A stretch of 64,000 nucleotides of DNA, taken from contig NZ_CP139249.1 of the NCBI RefSeq assembly GCF_034064985.1, positions 2,480,001 through 2,544,000 of the forward strand, read 5' to 3'. The DNA is from Acinetobacter pittii. Its GTDB lineage: Bacteria; Pseudomonadota; Gammaproteobacteria; Pseudomonadales; Moraxellaceae. Of the stretch, positions 1-9,715 are shown in pieces. The number at the start of each line of letters is the position of its first letter. Position 1 is the first letter of the stretch. The position numbers were made by a program, and so were the translations under genes. The notes below the pieces were generated by a model. It was not told the DNA's origin, made no database searches, and saw nothing but the letters and a program-made list of their open reading frames with translations.

Positions 1-320
1 GCAGATTGGCCTGCATCTACAAATAAACTAGATGGCGTCCATACATCTAAAAAACCGCTCAGCACACGTACCCCAGCATTTGTTTCAACCGTGGCATATC
101 GTGCATCGCCACGTTGATTGGTCGTCCACGAATCTACAATGGTCGTGATATTTGATGGCACTGGAGCAGTATCTTCAAAGCCTACACCCTTTGGCGCTGC
201 TGGTATTTCTTGATTTGCTGTCGAATTATCATCTGAGCTATTGCTGTCATTACAACCCGTAAAAAAGACCGAACAAGAAATAAGAGAAAGTAAAAGTGTA
301 TTTATTTTAAAGCTAGACAT
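1..320 (-). CDS. Putative lipoprotein, N-terminal part only (runs off the window)
   Basis: The reading frame opens at an ATG whose complement is at 318-320 and stays open to the window edge, giving about 106 residues. The first 23 residues form a lipoprotein signal peptide with a hydrophobic core and a lipobox FTGC, followed by a Ser/Asp/Asn-rich linker (NDSNSSDDNSTANQ). A lipid-anchored envelope protein is therefore likely. The visible mature part has no motif I recognise, so function is unknown. The C-terminal remainder lies outside the window. Confidence 0.75.
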   Translation of the reverse strand, partial: MSSFKINTLLLSLISCSVFFTGCNDSNSSDDNSTANQEIPAAPKGVGFEDTAPVPSNITTIVDSWTTNQRGDARYATVETNAGVRVLSGFLDVWTPSSLFVDAGQS

Positions 321-466
321 GATGTGACCCGTTTAATAAATAACCGTATCTTTCACTATCAATGTTTAGCTGATATTACATATTTAAAATTAATTTAAAT
401 TTTTCTAAATAATATAGAGCCTCTTTTTAATTTCTATATCTACATGCTGAAAAATAGAGCTTTTGC

Positions 467-1840
467 CTATTTTTTAAAATGTGGCAACTGTTTCATAAAA
501 TCATTTAAAGATTTCGGGCATCCCCATAAATAACCTTGAAACTCAGTGCATCCACTGTCTTTAAAAGCATTAAATTGTTCAGGCGTTTCGATGCCTTCTA
601 CCAACACTCGGAGGTTCAGATCTAATCCAATTTTAATAATGCCTGTGACTAACTTATTACTACGCTTATCCTCCAAAGCTGCCTGTACAAAGCTACGATC
701 AATCTTAATTTGTTTAATCGGCATCTTCTGTAAATAGCTTAAAGATGAATAACCTGTACCAAAATCATCAAGTGAAAGTTGAATTCCATTTTTTGATAGG
801 AAATGCATTTTTTCGATGAGGCTTACACAATTATTTAAAGCAATATTCTCAGTAATTTCTAAAATGAGCCGAGATGGATTTATGCCGTATTGTAAAACCA
901 AATCAATCAAAGTTTGCTCAAAGGTGGGCTGCATAAAATGATCAGCACTAATATTAATTGAAAGCGTTAGATCTTTAGTCTCGGCTTTTTTACTCCAATC
1001 TTGTAAAACTTTACAGCCTTGAGTTAATACCCATTCCCCAATCTCTGGCATTAATCCATAATTTTCAGCTGCTGGAATAAAATCTTGTGTTGGAACATGA
1101 CCCAAAACAGGATGGCGCCACCTGAGCAGAGCTTCCGCACCAATTAGCGTTTCAGATGAATCTATTTGTGGTTGATAGAAAAGCTCAAATTGTTCCTTTG
1201 CAAGCGCTAAACGTAAGTCTTGCACCATGGTATTTTCGGTTTGTATCTCTAATTGCATAGTGTAAATTGAAATACAAATCATCAGTGTCGCCACACAAGT
1301 CGCAATCCACCCACCGTGGTCACGAATATCTTCAGATAACGGTATAGCGCTCTCAAGATTAAAAGAGCTGCCGCTAAAAAATATAAAACATCCGACCGAC
1401 AATAGAATTAAAACGATTTGTAAATAGCTTGGATTTCTACGGTAATTTAAATACCCCAATATCGCTCCGGCAGGTAAAAATAATTGGGCCACCTGCGGAC
1501 GGTCAGTGGTTGCCACATCAAAAAATAAGCAAAAAATCACTGGAAAAACAAGCAGAACGACTTGAGATAAAAGAATACCCGCTGAAATACGATTTATATA
1601 AATAAGAAAAAGGCTAAAAATGGAGATCAGCGTAAAAAAGATATCCATATAAACAATTAACCACATTTGTGCAAATGCGAAATATATGGTCCAAAACAAA
1701 CAAAAAATAATACAAATAAAAATATTGGCTTTTGCTGCGATTGTAAGCTGCTGATCCTTTACGGTACGGTAATTTTTTCTGCGTTTTTTAAAGTAAGACG
1801 AAGCTATCATAAATAAATCAACCGTAAAAATATACTTCAT
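467..1840 (-). CDS. Membrane-anchored EAL-domain c-di-GMP phosphodiesterase
   Basis: Predicted to hydrolyse cyclic di-GMP to linear pGpG at the inner membrane. About 200 N-terminal residues hold some six hydrophobic segments, and the C-terminal half is a complete EAL domain. Catalytic-type motifs are all present: EALLRW, the NIS metal-binding Asn (SINIS), EITEN, the DDFGTGYSS loop, the Lys of IKIDRSF and EGIETPEQ. I see no GGDEF domain, so it should be degrade-only. The start is the ATG three codons inside a TTG-initiated longer frame (to 1849), because a G-rich Shine-Dalgarno-like stretch precedes that ATG. The N-terminus resembles MASE-type sensor regions, but I cannot name the family. It is transcribed alone. 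Confidence 0.9.
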   Translation of the reverse strand: MKYIFTVDLFMIASSYFKKRRKNYRTVKDQQLTIAAKANIFICIIFCLFWTIYFAFAQMWLIVYMDIFFTLISIFSLFLIYINRISAGILLSQVVLLVFPVIFCLFFDVATTDRPQVAQLFLPAGAILGYLNYRRNPSYLQIVLILLSVGCFIFFSGSSFNLESAIPLSEDIRDHGGWIATCVATLMICISIYTMQLEIQTENTMVQDLRLALAKEQFELFYQPQIDSSETLIGAEALLRWRHPVLGHVPTQDFIPAAENYGLMPEIGEWVLTQGCKVLQDWSKKAETKDLTLSINISADHFMQPTFEQTLIDLVLQYGINPSRLILEITENIALNNCVSLIEKMHFLSKNGIQLSLDDFGTGYSSLSYLQKMPIKQIKIDRSFVQAALEDKRSNKLVTGIIKIGLDLNLRVLVEGIETPEQFNAFKDSGCTEFQGYLWGCPKSLNDFMKQLPHFKK

Positions 1841-2192
1841 AAACCCCAATCTTGATCAGTGATATGCCCTGTCAATTTTCACCAATAAAACCTAATGTTT
1901 TATTTACTTTTATAGGACTTCTCTTGAGACCATTGTTGTTTTAATTTTGGTGGTGCAGCCCGGTTATTTTATTGAATAATTTTGCTTTCAATCACCTTAT
2001 TATTTTAAAGTATTATTCCCTAACGATACATGCTTCTAGCTAGCTGGCACAAGGCTTGAATACTAAAAGAAATTTACCGCAACTCTTTTCCCCTAGGCCC
2101 AATAATTCCCCCTTACCGCTCTAAAGTGGAATATTTTCAACAAAGCTCAGTGTATATTATGCGACTCGGCTTCTGGTTTATTTAATTCTCAT
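1841..2192. other. Intergenic region between divergent genes
   Basis: About 350 bases separate the divergently transcribed EAL gene and the DUF1826 gene. It is AT-rich and holds both genes' promoters by position. I see no convincing inverted repeat, RNA gene or short ORF with a ribosome binding site. Confidence 0.5.
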
Positions 2193-2891
2193 ATGCAAAA
2201 CGCGTTTTCTGACAGTAATCAAATTAGAAAAGTTTCTAGCTTCCCTGAACTTGTAAATACACATTTTCAAGGAGAGACAAATGCGATTTGCTGGCACAGA
2301 AATTTGGTGGGCGACTTTAAAGAAATTGTGAATAAACTTGAGTTAAAAGAAAATATTACAGAAGTTTCCGTTGAAGACTTGTTAGCGCTACAACTTTCAG
2401 AAAAAGGTAATTTGGCCAGAAAAATTATTTTAGAAGATATCGAGCAGTTAACTGAATTTGGTGCCTCACCTGTCCTTAATTTACTTAAAAACTATGAGCG
2501 CGATGAAGAGCTAGATTTCATTTCAACAGATGTATATTCATTTCATGTTGATCGCTCCCCCATTGAAACCGACACCTTTTTATGTACCTATCACGGCGCT
2601 GCAAGCGATATTGTGCCAAATCACCAAGTTGAACAAAAAATTTTAATTCCAGAAATTAGAGAAAAGCTCAAAGAATTACATGATGGCCTAGATGCTGAGT
2701 TTGAAGCCTTCTTGGCAGAGTATTTTTTTGATTTGCATTATCAGCCTAAACCCGACGCTCAACCTGTAAATTTAGGCACGGGACATATTTGGCGATTAGC
2801 AGTAGATCATCCAACTCAAAAGGTTTTACCTTGTGTTCATCGAGCGCCTGTTGAAAAAGATGGGGAATATCGGTTGCTATTGATTTGCTAA
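2193..2891 (+). CDS. DUF1826 domain-containing protein
   Basis: 232 residues, no signal peptide and no membrane segment, so probably cytosolic. The C-terminal part resembles DUF1826: a Phe-His-x-Asp segment (FHVDRSP), CTYHGAASDIVPNH, and a terminal block LGTGHIWRL...VHRAP. The His/Asp/Cys arrangement suggests metal binding, but no activity is established to my knowledge. In some Pseudomonas genomes DUF1826 genes lie in zinc-responsive clusters; no zinc gene adjoins here and I found no convincing Zur site upstream. The gene stands alone, divergent from the EAL gene. Confidence 0.75.
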   Translation: MQNAFSDSNQIRKVSSFPELVNTHFQGETNAICWHRNLVGDFKEIVNKLELKENITEVSVEDLLALQLSEKGNLARKIILEDIEQLTEFGASPVLNLLKNYERDEELDFISTDVYSFHVDRSPIETDTFLCTYHGAASDIVPNHQVEQKILIPEIREKLKELHDGLDAEFEAFLAEYFFDLHYQPKPDAQPVNLGTGHIWRLAVDHPTQKVLPCVHRAPVEKDGEYRLLLIC

Positions 2892-3044
2892 ATATATTGC
2901 CCCTCCATGACTGAAATGACTTGAAGTCATTTTTATCCAAAAAAACTGGCTTATCTAATCTTGCTTAAGACACCCCAACAATGAATAAAATAAATTTGAA
3001 GAGTGAATAAAGAAAAAAGAATCAAAAAATATGATTTAAAGTAG

Positions 3045-3075
3045 TTGACCCTCACGTAACGTAAGCCCCTAGCAT
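3045..3075 (+). promoter_or_regulatory. MerR-type promoter/operator with 19-bp spacer
   Basis: A -35 box TTGACC (3045-3050) and a -10 box TAGCAT (3070-3075) are separated by 19 bp instead of the usual 17. The spacer carries the dyad CTCACGTAACGTAAG (12 of 15 positions symmetric). This is the classic geometry of promoters that MerR-family activators untwist. It lies 33 bp upstream of the MerR-like gene at 3108, so autoregulation is likely. Confidence 0.8.
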
Positions 3076-3107
3076 AAAACACGCCTAAGGAAGAAGGAGC
3101 TAAAAAG

Positions 3108-4136
3108 ATGCTGTTAAAAGTTGGTGAATTGGCTAAGCAAACAGGACTTACTGTCCGTGCTCTTCATCACTATGACGATATCGGTTTACTTCAGCCTTCG
3201 GTCCGTTCCGATGCTGGTTATCGACTATACACCCGTAAAGACATTACTCGTTTGCATCAGATTCAAGCATTACGAGGACTGGGAATGTCGTTAGCCGAAA
3301 TCCATACGGTTCTTGAAGACCCCAATCTTGCGCTTTTACCGATTATTGATCAGCAGATTCAAGCTATTGATCAGAGACTGACCGAGCAACAGAAATTGCG
3401 AAATCAGCTCAGCAAACTTAAATCTCAGATCATAAATGGTGAAGAGCTTGGTTTGGAGGATTGGCTAAAAACACTGGAGCTTATAGCAATGTATGAGAAA
3501 TACTTTACAAAAGAAGAGCTTGAAAAACTGACTTTCTTACAAGCAGGCACTAAGAGCCACCAAGAATGGCAAGAGTTAACTCAGGCAGCAAATACACTAT
3601 TTAATGCTGGTGCACCATCCAACAGCGAAGCAGCTCAAGACCTAGCTCGAAAGTGGATGAAAACTCTTGAGCACAATACGCGAGCTAATCCTGAATGGCT
3701 GGTTAAATTAAATACCATAAATTCAGCCGAGCCTGAATTTCAGGAAAAATTGGGAGTAACGCCAGAAGTTGTTGAGTTTTTACTTAAAGCTTTTTCTGAG
3801 AGTAAGCTGAGTATTTTTGCGCGTTATTTATCTGACGATGAGTTTGCTTTTCTAAAAGAAAATTACATTCGTGAGATGAAAAAATGGCCTCAATTATTAG
3901 TCGATATTGAAAAATTGATTGATGCTGAGGTCCCACCAGATAGTGAAGGAGCAAAGCGTTTGGCACAGCAATGGCTTTCTATGCTACAAGGCTATGCTGG
4001 CAAAAATTCAAGTACTCAAGAAAAAATCCGTACCGCAATGCACAATGAACCAAGCCTTGCTGACGGAACTTGGCTCAAACCAGTGACTCTACAATTTCTG
4101 GAAAAAGCAGTAGCAGCACTAATGCGTGGTGCTTAG
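3108..4136 (+). CDS. MerR-family regulator with two TipAS-like ligand-binding repeats
   Basis: 342 residues. Residues 1-70 are a MerR winged helix-turn-helix (LKVGELAKQTGLTVRALHHYDDIGLLQP, SDAGYRLY). A long dimerisation helix runs to about 115. Two related helical blocks follow, about residues 130-190 (YFTKEELEKL...AAQDLARKWMKTLE) and 240-300 (YLSDDEFAFLKENY...GAKRLAQQWLSML). The shared pattern Y-[FL]-[TS]-x-[ED]-E and A-x-x-L-A-x-[KQ]-W suggests duplicated TipAS-like antibiotic-binding domains. There is no metal-binding Cys pair, so an organic ligand is more likely. It has a strong ribosome binding site (GGAG) and lies behind its own MerR-type promoter. No drug pump adjoins it. Confidence 0.85.
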   Translation: MLLKVGELAKQTGLTVRALHHYDDIGLLQPSVRSDAGYRLYTRKDITRLHQIQALRGLGMSLAEIHTVLEDPNLALLPIIDQQIQAIDQRLTEQQKLRNQLSKLKSQIINGEELGLEDWLKTLELIAMYEKYFTKEELEKLTFLQAGTKSHQEWQELTQAANTLFNAGAPSNSEAAQDLARKWMKTLEHNTRANPEWLVKLNTINSAEPEFQEKLGVTPEVVEFLLKAFSESKLSIFARYLSDDEFAFLKENYIREMKKWPQLLVDIEKLIDAEVPPDSEGAKRLAQQWLSMLQGYAGKNSSTQEKIRTAMHNEPSLADGTWLKPVTLQFLEKAVAALMRGA

Positions 4137-4153
4137 TTCTATCAAAGCAGCTG

Positions 4154-4181
4154 GCTACACCATAATTTGGTGTAGCTTTTT
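4154..4181 (+). terminator. Rho-independent terminator of the MerR-like gene
   Basis: A perfect 9-bp stem GCTACACCA / TGGTGTAGC (4154-4162 and 4168-4176) with a 5-base loop is followed by TTTTT, 18 bases after the stop codon. Confidence 0.85.
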
Positions 4182-4446
4182 AAAAAACTCCCTATCTCTG
4201 AAATAATGATTTTTTATCCGTTACATTAATTCATTGATAATCTGCTCTTGAGATTCTGTTTAATCATTCTGTCAATTATCGCAATTGCATAAATAAATTG
4301 AACAAAATAATATTTCAATAAATAGATTATAACTTTACATATTGTTTAGCTTATAGATTCAATATTAAGAAGACTGTGAAGTTAAATTTAAAATGAATAA
4401 TTCAGACCTTTAAAACCATCAAATTTTAATTTGAGAATATATTGAT

Positions 4447-4884
4447 ATGAAAAAATATTTATACTTACTTTTACTCAGCTTTTATTCAATTCATTCATTT
4501 GCTTCGGACAAAATACATGGCAGTGTTTGGAAAACAATTGATGATGCAACCAATCAACCAAGAGCACTGGTAAAATTTAGCGAAGATAAAAACGGCAACC
4601 TCTCTGCCAATATCGAAAAAATACTTGTTCCAAGTGAAGCCAACAAATGTACGATGTGTGAAGGCACTTATAAAAATAAATCTTTAATCGGTTTAACCAT
4701 CGTCAAAAATCTAAAATATGTCGGCCAAAATAAATATGACAAGGGATCTATTCTCGACCCCCAGTCAGATAAGACATATCGCTTTAGCGTGACAGTATCA
4801 CCAAGTGGCGAAAAACTTACCGCTCGTGGATACATTGGTATCTCTGCAATTGGCCGAAATCAAACATGGTATCGCGTTAAATAA
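4447..4884 (+). CDS. DUF2147 exported protein
   Basis: 145 residues with a cleavable signal peptide (about residues 1-19, ending SFAS-DK). The mature part matches DUF2147: GSVWKTIDDATNQPRALVKF, the paired cysteines CTMCEG, GLTIVKNLK, GSILDPQSDKTY, and the terminal block ARGYIGISAIGRNQTWYRV. Family members are small periplasmic beta-rich proteins of unknown function. The two cysteines four residues apart could bind metal or form a disulfide. It appears to be transcribed alone. Confidence 0.85.
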   Translation: MKKYLYLLLLSFYSIHSFASDKIHGSVWKTIDDATNQPRALVKFSEDKNGNLSANIEKILVPSEANKCTMCEGTYKNKSLIGLTIVKNLKYVGQNKYDKGSILDPQSDKTYRFSVTVSPSGEKLTARGYIGISAIGRNQTWYRVK

Positions 4885-5227
4885 GCTTCGAGAGCTTTAA
4901 AACTCTTTATTTATAAATCGCATGGTTTTGATGTAATTCATTTATCTCAATGGCCATGCAATTTTCTAAATTAATTTCAACCTCATCTTTTATAGTGTTC
5001 AAATTTAACCTGAGTTCCATTTTTATCCGGCCCTATAAAATTGACACATTTATGATCTGTTACCCTTCTCACACACTTGTTATCACTTATGATTTCACCA
5101 ATTTTAGGTCTATACATGTGGAATTGCTCCATAATAAAGATGCGCTGTAAGAGTTATATAGATTTCTCAAAAATTAAAAATTCATTCTACACTTATATTT
5201 AATGAAAATTTTTTAAATTATAGGTAT
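4885..5227. other. AT-rich gap without a supported gene
   Basis: A 66-codon open frame at 4950-5150 lacks a ribosome binding site and recognisable content; I treat it as chance. I see nothing else here. Confidence 0.4.
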
Positions 5228-5229
5228 TA

Positions 5230-5258
5230 AAAAACCCGCTCCTCAATAAGAGAAACGG
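5230..5258 (-). terminator. Rho-independent terminator (minus strand)
   Basis: Read on the minus strand, CCCG..CTC - loop - GAG..CGGG is followed by six T. It lies downstream of the 104-residue ORF ending at 5401 and is probably its terminator. Confidence 0.7.
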
Positions 5259-5400
5259 GCCACAAAAATAAAAACTTTCAGCGCAGTAATATATAAAATA
5301 TATATTAAAAGTTTAAACATATAAATTCAATACATGTTTCATATTTTTTTAAAAAAATAACTCCTTCTCACAGAAAACTACATATAACTCAGAGAACCTT

Positions 5401-5715
5401 TTAAACCTCATCTTTATAGAAATATTCCCGAAGAATACTTTCTATAAATTCCAGCACAGCTTTAAGATCAGATCCATTTGGTACTTCACTCCAAGTAACA
5501 AAGTTCTCGACAGTACTACTCAATGACTCCGATTTAAAAGAAATGCCTTTTAGATCACTGACCACTGTTATAGTTGGTCCGTTATCACCAAATTCACTCC
5601 AACCTTCAATAAGTGGTAATAAAATTTTTTCTATATCAAATGATTTTTCTTTGTTCAAAATAAAGTGATGAGCCACCAAAATTTTTGCAATGTCTATAAT
5701 TGCTTTATCTGCCAT
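5401..5715 (-). CDS. Hypothetical protein (104 aa)
   Basis: I do not recognise this protein. It is acidic and mostly helical by eye, with no signal peptide or membrane segment. The start has an AAAGGT-type ribosome binding site 6 bases upstream, and terminators follow both this gene and the next one upstream, so it is probably a real monocistronic gene. It is AT-rich. Together with 5833-6291 it fills a gap between conserved chromosomal genes, which suggests acquired cargo; that is inference. Confidence 0.6.
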   Translation of the reverse strand: MADKAIIDIAKILVAHHFILNKEKSFDIEKILLPLIEGWSEFGDNGPTITVVSDLKGISFKSESLSSTVENFVTWSEVPNGSDLKAVLEFIESILREYFYKDEV

Positions 5716-5754
5716 TTATTAACCTTTCATTATTTATATTTAATTTTCATTATT

Positions 5755-5778
5755 GAAAAAACCGCCCCAAGTGGCGGT
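5755..5778 (-). terminator. Rho-independent terminator (minus strand)
   Basis: The stem ACCGCC / GGCGGT (5761-5766 and 5773-5778), read on the minus strand, is followed by a T run (complement of 5756-5760). It terminates the 152-residue ORF ending at 5833. Confidence 0.85.
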
Positions 5779-5832
5779 AGCTGAATCAAATCAGCAGAAT
5801 ATAGAAGCATCATGAACTGACACTTCTATAAT

Positions 5833-6291
5833 TTATGAAGGCACTTTATTTGATTTAATAAAGTCCTCAGATTTGAAATAACTAATAATCATGTCCGCAT
5901 GTTCTTCCTTTTGAACAGCCTTCGCGACAGGTATTGAATCATGAGAGAACTTGAAACCCGGCGGTACAAACTGTGAAATAGGAGGTAATTTAGTTTTGCC
6001 TCCTTCTGTGATTCGTTCTATAAAACCAGCCAACCAAAGAAGATATTCACCTTCATTTTCAAATCTTGGCATAACGCTTAGATCAAGTTGAACTTTACAC
6101 TCACTTAATGGCTTGGTTAAAAGTTCATCAAAATCAATATAGTTATATTTGAGCTTAAACTCTGTTCCTTTAATGGCTTTTCTAATTTGGCTGATAAGAC
6201 AATTAAGGTTCTCAGCAATGTCATTAGTGTATAAGCCATCATTTTTAATCTTCTTATATACTTTCTCTGCTACAGCTAAATACTTTGGCAT
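5833..6291 (-). CDS. Hypothetical protein (152 aa)
   Basis: I do not recognise this protein. It starts behind a good ribosome binding site (GGAG, 7-8 bases upstream). The N-terminal 40 residues (YLAVAEKVYKKIKNDGLYTN, DIAENLNCLISQIRKAIKG) look like a helical, possibly DNA-binding or cap segment. The middle has a WLAGFIERI helix. No signal peptide or membrane segment. It has its own terminator, so it is not in an operon with the 104-residue ORF downstream. Confidence 0.6.
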   Translation of the reverse strand: MPKYLAVAEKVYKKIKNDGLYTNDIAENLNCLISQIRKAIKGTEFKLKYNYIDFDELLTKPLSECKVQLDLSVMPRFENEGEYLLWLAGFIERITEGGKTKLPPISQFVPPGFKFSHDSIPVAKAVQKEEHADMIISYFKSEDFIKSNKVPS

Positions 6292-7014
6292 TACTTATCT
6301 CCGTACTATTGTTATAAGGTGCTAAATTATGAATATTCGTTGTTCTATAAGTATGATTATGGCCCAAGAAATGTATCGAAAAGTAAGTATATAAGAGTAG
6401 AATGTAAGTAATTAAAGCTTTAAGTAAGCTTTCCAAAAAAACACATAAAAAAATTATGGTTTTGATAACTAATCCGCAAAATTTATGGATGAATAGAGAT
6501 AAAATGAAATATTTTTTAACAAGTTAATTTTACTTTTTGGTAAAAATAAAAATTATTTAATTAAATGTTTTCTCAAAATTTCCTATAAACCAATAGAAAT
6601 AAAAAGCTTATTTTTCGATGAGCTTCTTTTTAGCTAAAAATGTGGTATGTAATATGCATAAAATAATTTTGAAACTGTAGATAAGCGAATTATAGATAAA
6701 AATAATCGATTATTACTTTTAATGAATTAGCTATTAGATGGGCTGGAAGGTTGCCTTCTTTTTGTTGCTTATTTCTTCATTCATTTTAGGAATCCTTTTT
6801 GTCAAACAGCCTCAATTTGTTAAGATGGCAACCGTGAGAGTTTAAGTTAAGCTCTCACACACTGTTGACTCAATTTTGACATAAAAAGATACACGAAAAG
6901 GTGTGCTTTTTTCTTACATTAGGTCAGTTTTGTACAGAAGTTGTTAGAATTGGTTGGACAGCCAAACTTTCAAAATTAACTTATTTATTATTTAAATTTA
7001 AGGATTTAACATAC
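6292..7014. other. Long AT-rich intergenic region upstream of mutS
   Basis: About 720 bases with no supported gene; the minus-strand open frame at 6254-6436 overlaps the start of the 152-residue ORF and has no coding signature. Near its right end is a hairpin GTGAGAG / CTCTCAC (6834-6840 and 6852-6858) about 155 bases before mutS, which could lie in a mutS leader. Nothing else stands out. Confidence 0.45.
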
Positions 7015-9654
7015 ATGAATAGCGCTGAAATCATGGCTGACTTATCTTCTCATACACCTATGATGCAGCAATATCTCAAAGTTAAAACGGACTATCAACA
7101 TGCGTTGCTGTTCTACCGTATGGGTGACTTTTATGAACTCTTCTTTGAAGATGCTCATTTAGCAGCCAAACTTTTAGGCATTACCTTAACCCATCGTGGC
7201 AAAGCCAGTGGCCGACCTATTCCAATGGCAGGAGTTCCCTATCATTCGGCAGAAGGTTATTTGGCGCGTCTTGTTAAAGCTGGGCGCACTGTCGCCATTT
7301 GCGAACAAGTTGGAGAAGTGACAGGTAAAGGCCCTGTTGAACGTAAAGTTGTTCGTATTCTGACCCCTGGTACATTAACTGATGACGCACTACTCAGCAG
7401 TTATCAATCATCTAATCTCGTTTCCTTATGCATTCATCAAAACCAGATTGGTTTTGCTTTACTCGACTTGAGTGCGGGTATTTTTAAAGTTCAACAACAA
7501 GATTACAAGCCAGAACAATTACCTATTGAGCTTGCACGTTTAATGCCAAGTGAAATCTTGATTGATGAAGACTTGGTCGACACCAATATTATCGAACAGA
7601 TTAAAAAGCACTTAGATTGCCCTGTTACTAAACGTCCGAATGTAGACTTTAATCTAAATAATGCACAAAAAACTTTATGTGATCAGTTTACGGTATCAAC
7701 ACTTTCAGGTTTTGGTTTAGACCCATTACCTTTAGCCAAAGCTGCTGCCGCTGCACTCATTCACTATGCAAAAGAAACCCAAAAAACTGCATTACCGCAT
7801 ATTCGTTCAATCCAACTTGAACAAAGTACCGACTTTATTGCGCTCGACCCAATCACGCGCCGCAACTTAGAAATTATTGAACCGTTATTTGAACACGGAA
7901 CATCATTATTCCAATTGGTAAATGACTGCCAAACTGCAATGGGTGGCCGTCTATTAAGCCGCACACTCATGCAACCTGTGCGTGATACTGCATTGCTTGA
8001 TGCTCGTTTAGATGCGATTGAACAACTCATTCAGGGGTATCACGAAAACCCAGTTCGTTTAGTGCTTAAAGAAATTGGTGATATTGAACGTGTGCTTAGC
8101 CGTGTTGCACTAGGTAGTGCGCGACCACGTGATTTGGTGCAACTTCGTCATGCATGTGCACAAATTCCAGCTTTAAGAACGGCATTAACTCCAGTCATTC
8201 AAGCAAAAAAATCTAAGTTATTAGTTCAACTAGATGAAGAACTTGGCGATTTTAAAGCGCTTCATCAGCACTTGATGGCAGCGATTGTTGAAAATCCTCC
8301 TGTATTACTTCGTGATGGCAATGTAATTGCAGAAGGATATGATGCTGAGCTCGACGAATTACGTCAAATTCGCGATCATGCAGGTCAATTCTTAATTGAC
8401 TTAGAAATTAAAGAGCGTGAACGTACAGGCATTAATACCCTTAAAATCGGTTATAACCGTGTAAGTGGTTACTACATCGAACTGACTCGTGCTCAAGCAG
8501 AACAAGCGCCAGCCGACTATATCCGTCGTCAAACTTTAAAGAATGCTGAACGCTACATTACCCCTGAGCTAAAGAGTTTTGAAGATAAGGTTCTATCGAG
8601 CGAGTCACGTGCCCTCTCACGTGAAAAAGCATTATTTGAAGCTTTGCTTGAAAACCTTCGTGAAAATATTGCCCATCTACAAATGATGAGTTCAGCAATT
8701 GCTCAAATTGATGTTATTGCAAACTTTACTCATCAAGCACGTTTAAACAATTGGGCGCGCCCTGAATTTACCCCCGAAACAGGCATTAAAATTCAGGCAG
8801 GTCGTCATCCTGTTGTTGAAGCATTAAATAAAGCACCATTTACCCCAAATGATACTTTCCTTGATGCTCAGCACCGCATGGCAATTATTACCGGTCCAAA
8901 CATGGGCGGTAAGTCAACCTTCATGCGACAAACAGCATTAATCAGTTTGCTTGCTTATTGCGGTAGCTATGTTCCGGCGAAAGCAGTCAAACTTGGTCCA
9001 ATTGACCGAATTTTTACCCGTATTGGTTCAGCCGACGACTTATCTACAGGCAAATCTACCTTTATGGTCGAGATGACAGAAACTTCGCAAATTCTTCACC
9101 ATGCTACTAACCAGTCGTTGGTGTTAATGGATGAGGTGGGCCGTGGAACCAGTACCTATGACGGTTTATCTTTAGCATGGGCATGCGTGGTCGATTTAAC
9201 TAAACGTGTAAAATGTTTATGTTTATTTGCCACTCATTATTTCGAGTTAACCGAACTTGGTAGTGAAGCAGGAATCGATAATTATCATGTGACAGCGCAA
9301 GAGCTTAATGGCAATCTGATTTTATTGCATAAGGTTCAGCAAGGCCCTGCGAGTCAAAGTCATGGTTTACAAGTTGCAAAATTAGCGGGTATTCCTGCCA
9401 ATGTTATTAAAGAAGCGCAGAAGCGTCTGCGTATCTTAGAGAAACAGCAGCAACAACATCTACAAACTAGTTTTCAAAATGATTTGTTTGCTCCACCAGA
9501 TGCAAGCTCTGGTTCACAAATCATAGAGAAAGTTGTCGAGATCGAAGTTTCATCCCCTGCTCTAGATTTACTTAAGCAAATTGAAGTCGATAATTTATCG
9601 CCCCGTCAGGCACTTGAACAACTCTACGAGCTGAAAGCTGCACTCAAATCTTAA
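7015..9654 (+). CDS. mutS: DNA mismatch repair protein MutS
   Basis: 879 residues, the usual size for a gammaproteobacterial MutS. It recognises mismatches and recruits MutL using ATP. The mismatch-binding Phe-x-Glu is visible in [14 protein letters not shown] near the N-terminus. The C-terminal ATPase has Walker [10 protein letters not shown], the ABC-like signature region around [10 protein letters not shown], Walker [17 protein letters not shown] and the His of FATHYFEL. I start at the ATG at 7015 because AAGGA lies 12 bases upstream; the longer frame begins with GTG at 6901 and its extra 38 residues do not look like MutS. It is followed by an inverted repeat and a GNAT gene on the same strand. 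Confidence 0.98.
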   Translation: MNSAEIMADLSSHTPMMQQYLKVKTDYQHALLFYRMGDFYELFFEDAHLAAKLLGITLTHRGKASGRPIPMAGVPYHSAEGYLARLVKAGRTVAICEQVGEVTGKGPVERKVVRILTPGTLTDDALLSSYQSSNLVSLCIHQNQIGFALLDLSAGIFKVQQQDYKPEQLPIELARLMPSEILIDEDLVDTNIIEQIKKHLDCPVTKRPNVDFNLNNAQKTLCDQFTVSTLSGFGLDPLPLAKAAAAALIHYAKETQKTALPHIRSIQLEQSTDFIALDPITRRNLEIIEPLFEHGTSLFQLVNDCQTAMGGRLLSRTLMQPVRDTALLDARLDAIEQLIQGYHENPVRLVLKEIGDIERVLSRVALGSARPRDLVQLRHACAQIPALRTALTPVIQAKKSKLLVQLDEELGDFKALHQHLMAAIVENPPVLLRDGNVIAEGYDAELDELRQIRDHAGQFLIDLEIKERERTGINTLKIGYNRVSGYYIELTRAQAEQAPADYIRRQTLKNAERYITPELKSFEDKVLSSESRALSREKALFEALLENLRENIAHLQMMSSAIAQIDVIANFTHQARLNNWARPEFTPETGIKIQAGRHPVVEALNKAPFTPNDTFLDAQHRMAIITGPNMGGKSTFMRQTALISLLAYCGSYVPAKAVKLGPIDRIFTRIGSADDLSTGKSTFMVEMTETSQILHHATNQSLVLMDEVGRGTSTYDGLSLAWACVVDLTKRVKCLCLFATHYFELTELGSEAGIDNYHVTAQELNGNLILLHKVQQGPASQSHGLQVAKLAGIPANVIKEAQKRLRILEKQQQQHLQTSFQNDLFAPPDASSGSQIIEKVVEIEVSSPALDLLKQIEVDNLSPRQALEQLYELKAALKS

Positions 9655-9665
9655 TAAAGCACTTC

Positions 9666-9695
9666 CGAATAAGCAGGCTTAGGTCTGCTTATTCG
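9666..9695 (+). repeat. Perfect 11-bp inverted repeat after mutS
   Basis: CGAATAAGCAG and its exact complement flank an 8-base loop (9666-9676 and 9685-9695). There is no T tract after it, so it may be an attenuating or mRNA-stabilising hairpin between mutS and the GNAT gene rather than a full terminator. Confidence 0.7.
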
Positions 9696-9715
9696 TATCG
9701 GAGAATAATATTTAT

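Noticed and set aside
2101..2192. Possible Zur box upstream of the DUF1826 gene
   Set aside because: TGTATATTATGCGAC has only a partial resemblance to a Zur site and lacks dyad symmetry.
4950..5150. 66-residue plus-strand ORF
   Set aside because: AT-rich chance frame without ribosome binding site or recognisable content.
6901..7014. 38-residue N-terminal extension of MutS from a GTG
   Set aside because: The extra residues do not resemble MutS, and the ATG at 7015 has a ribosome binding site and matches family N-termini.
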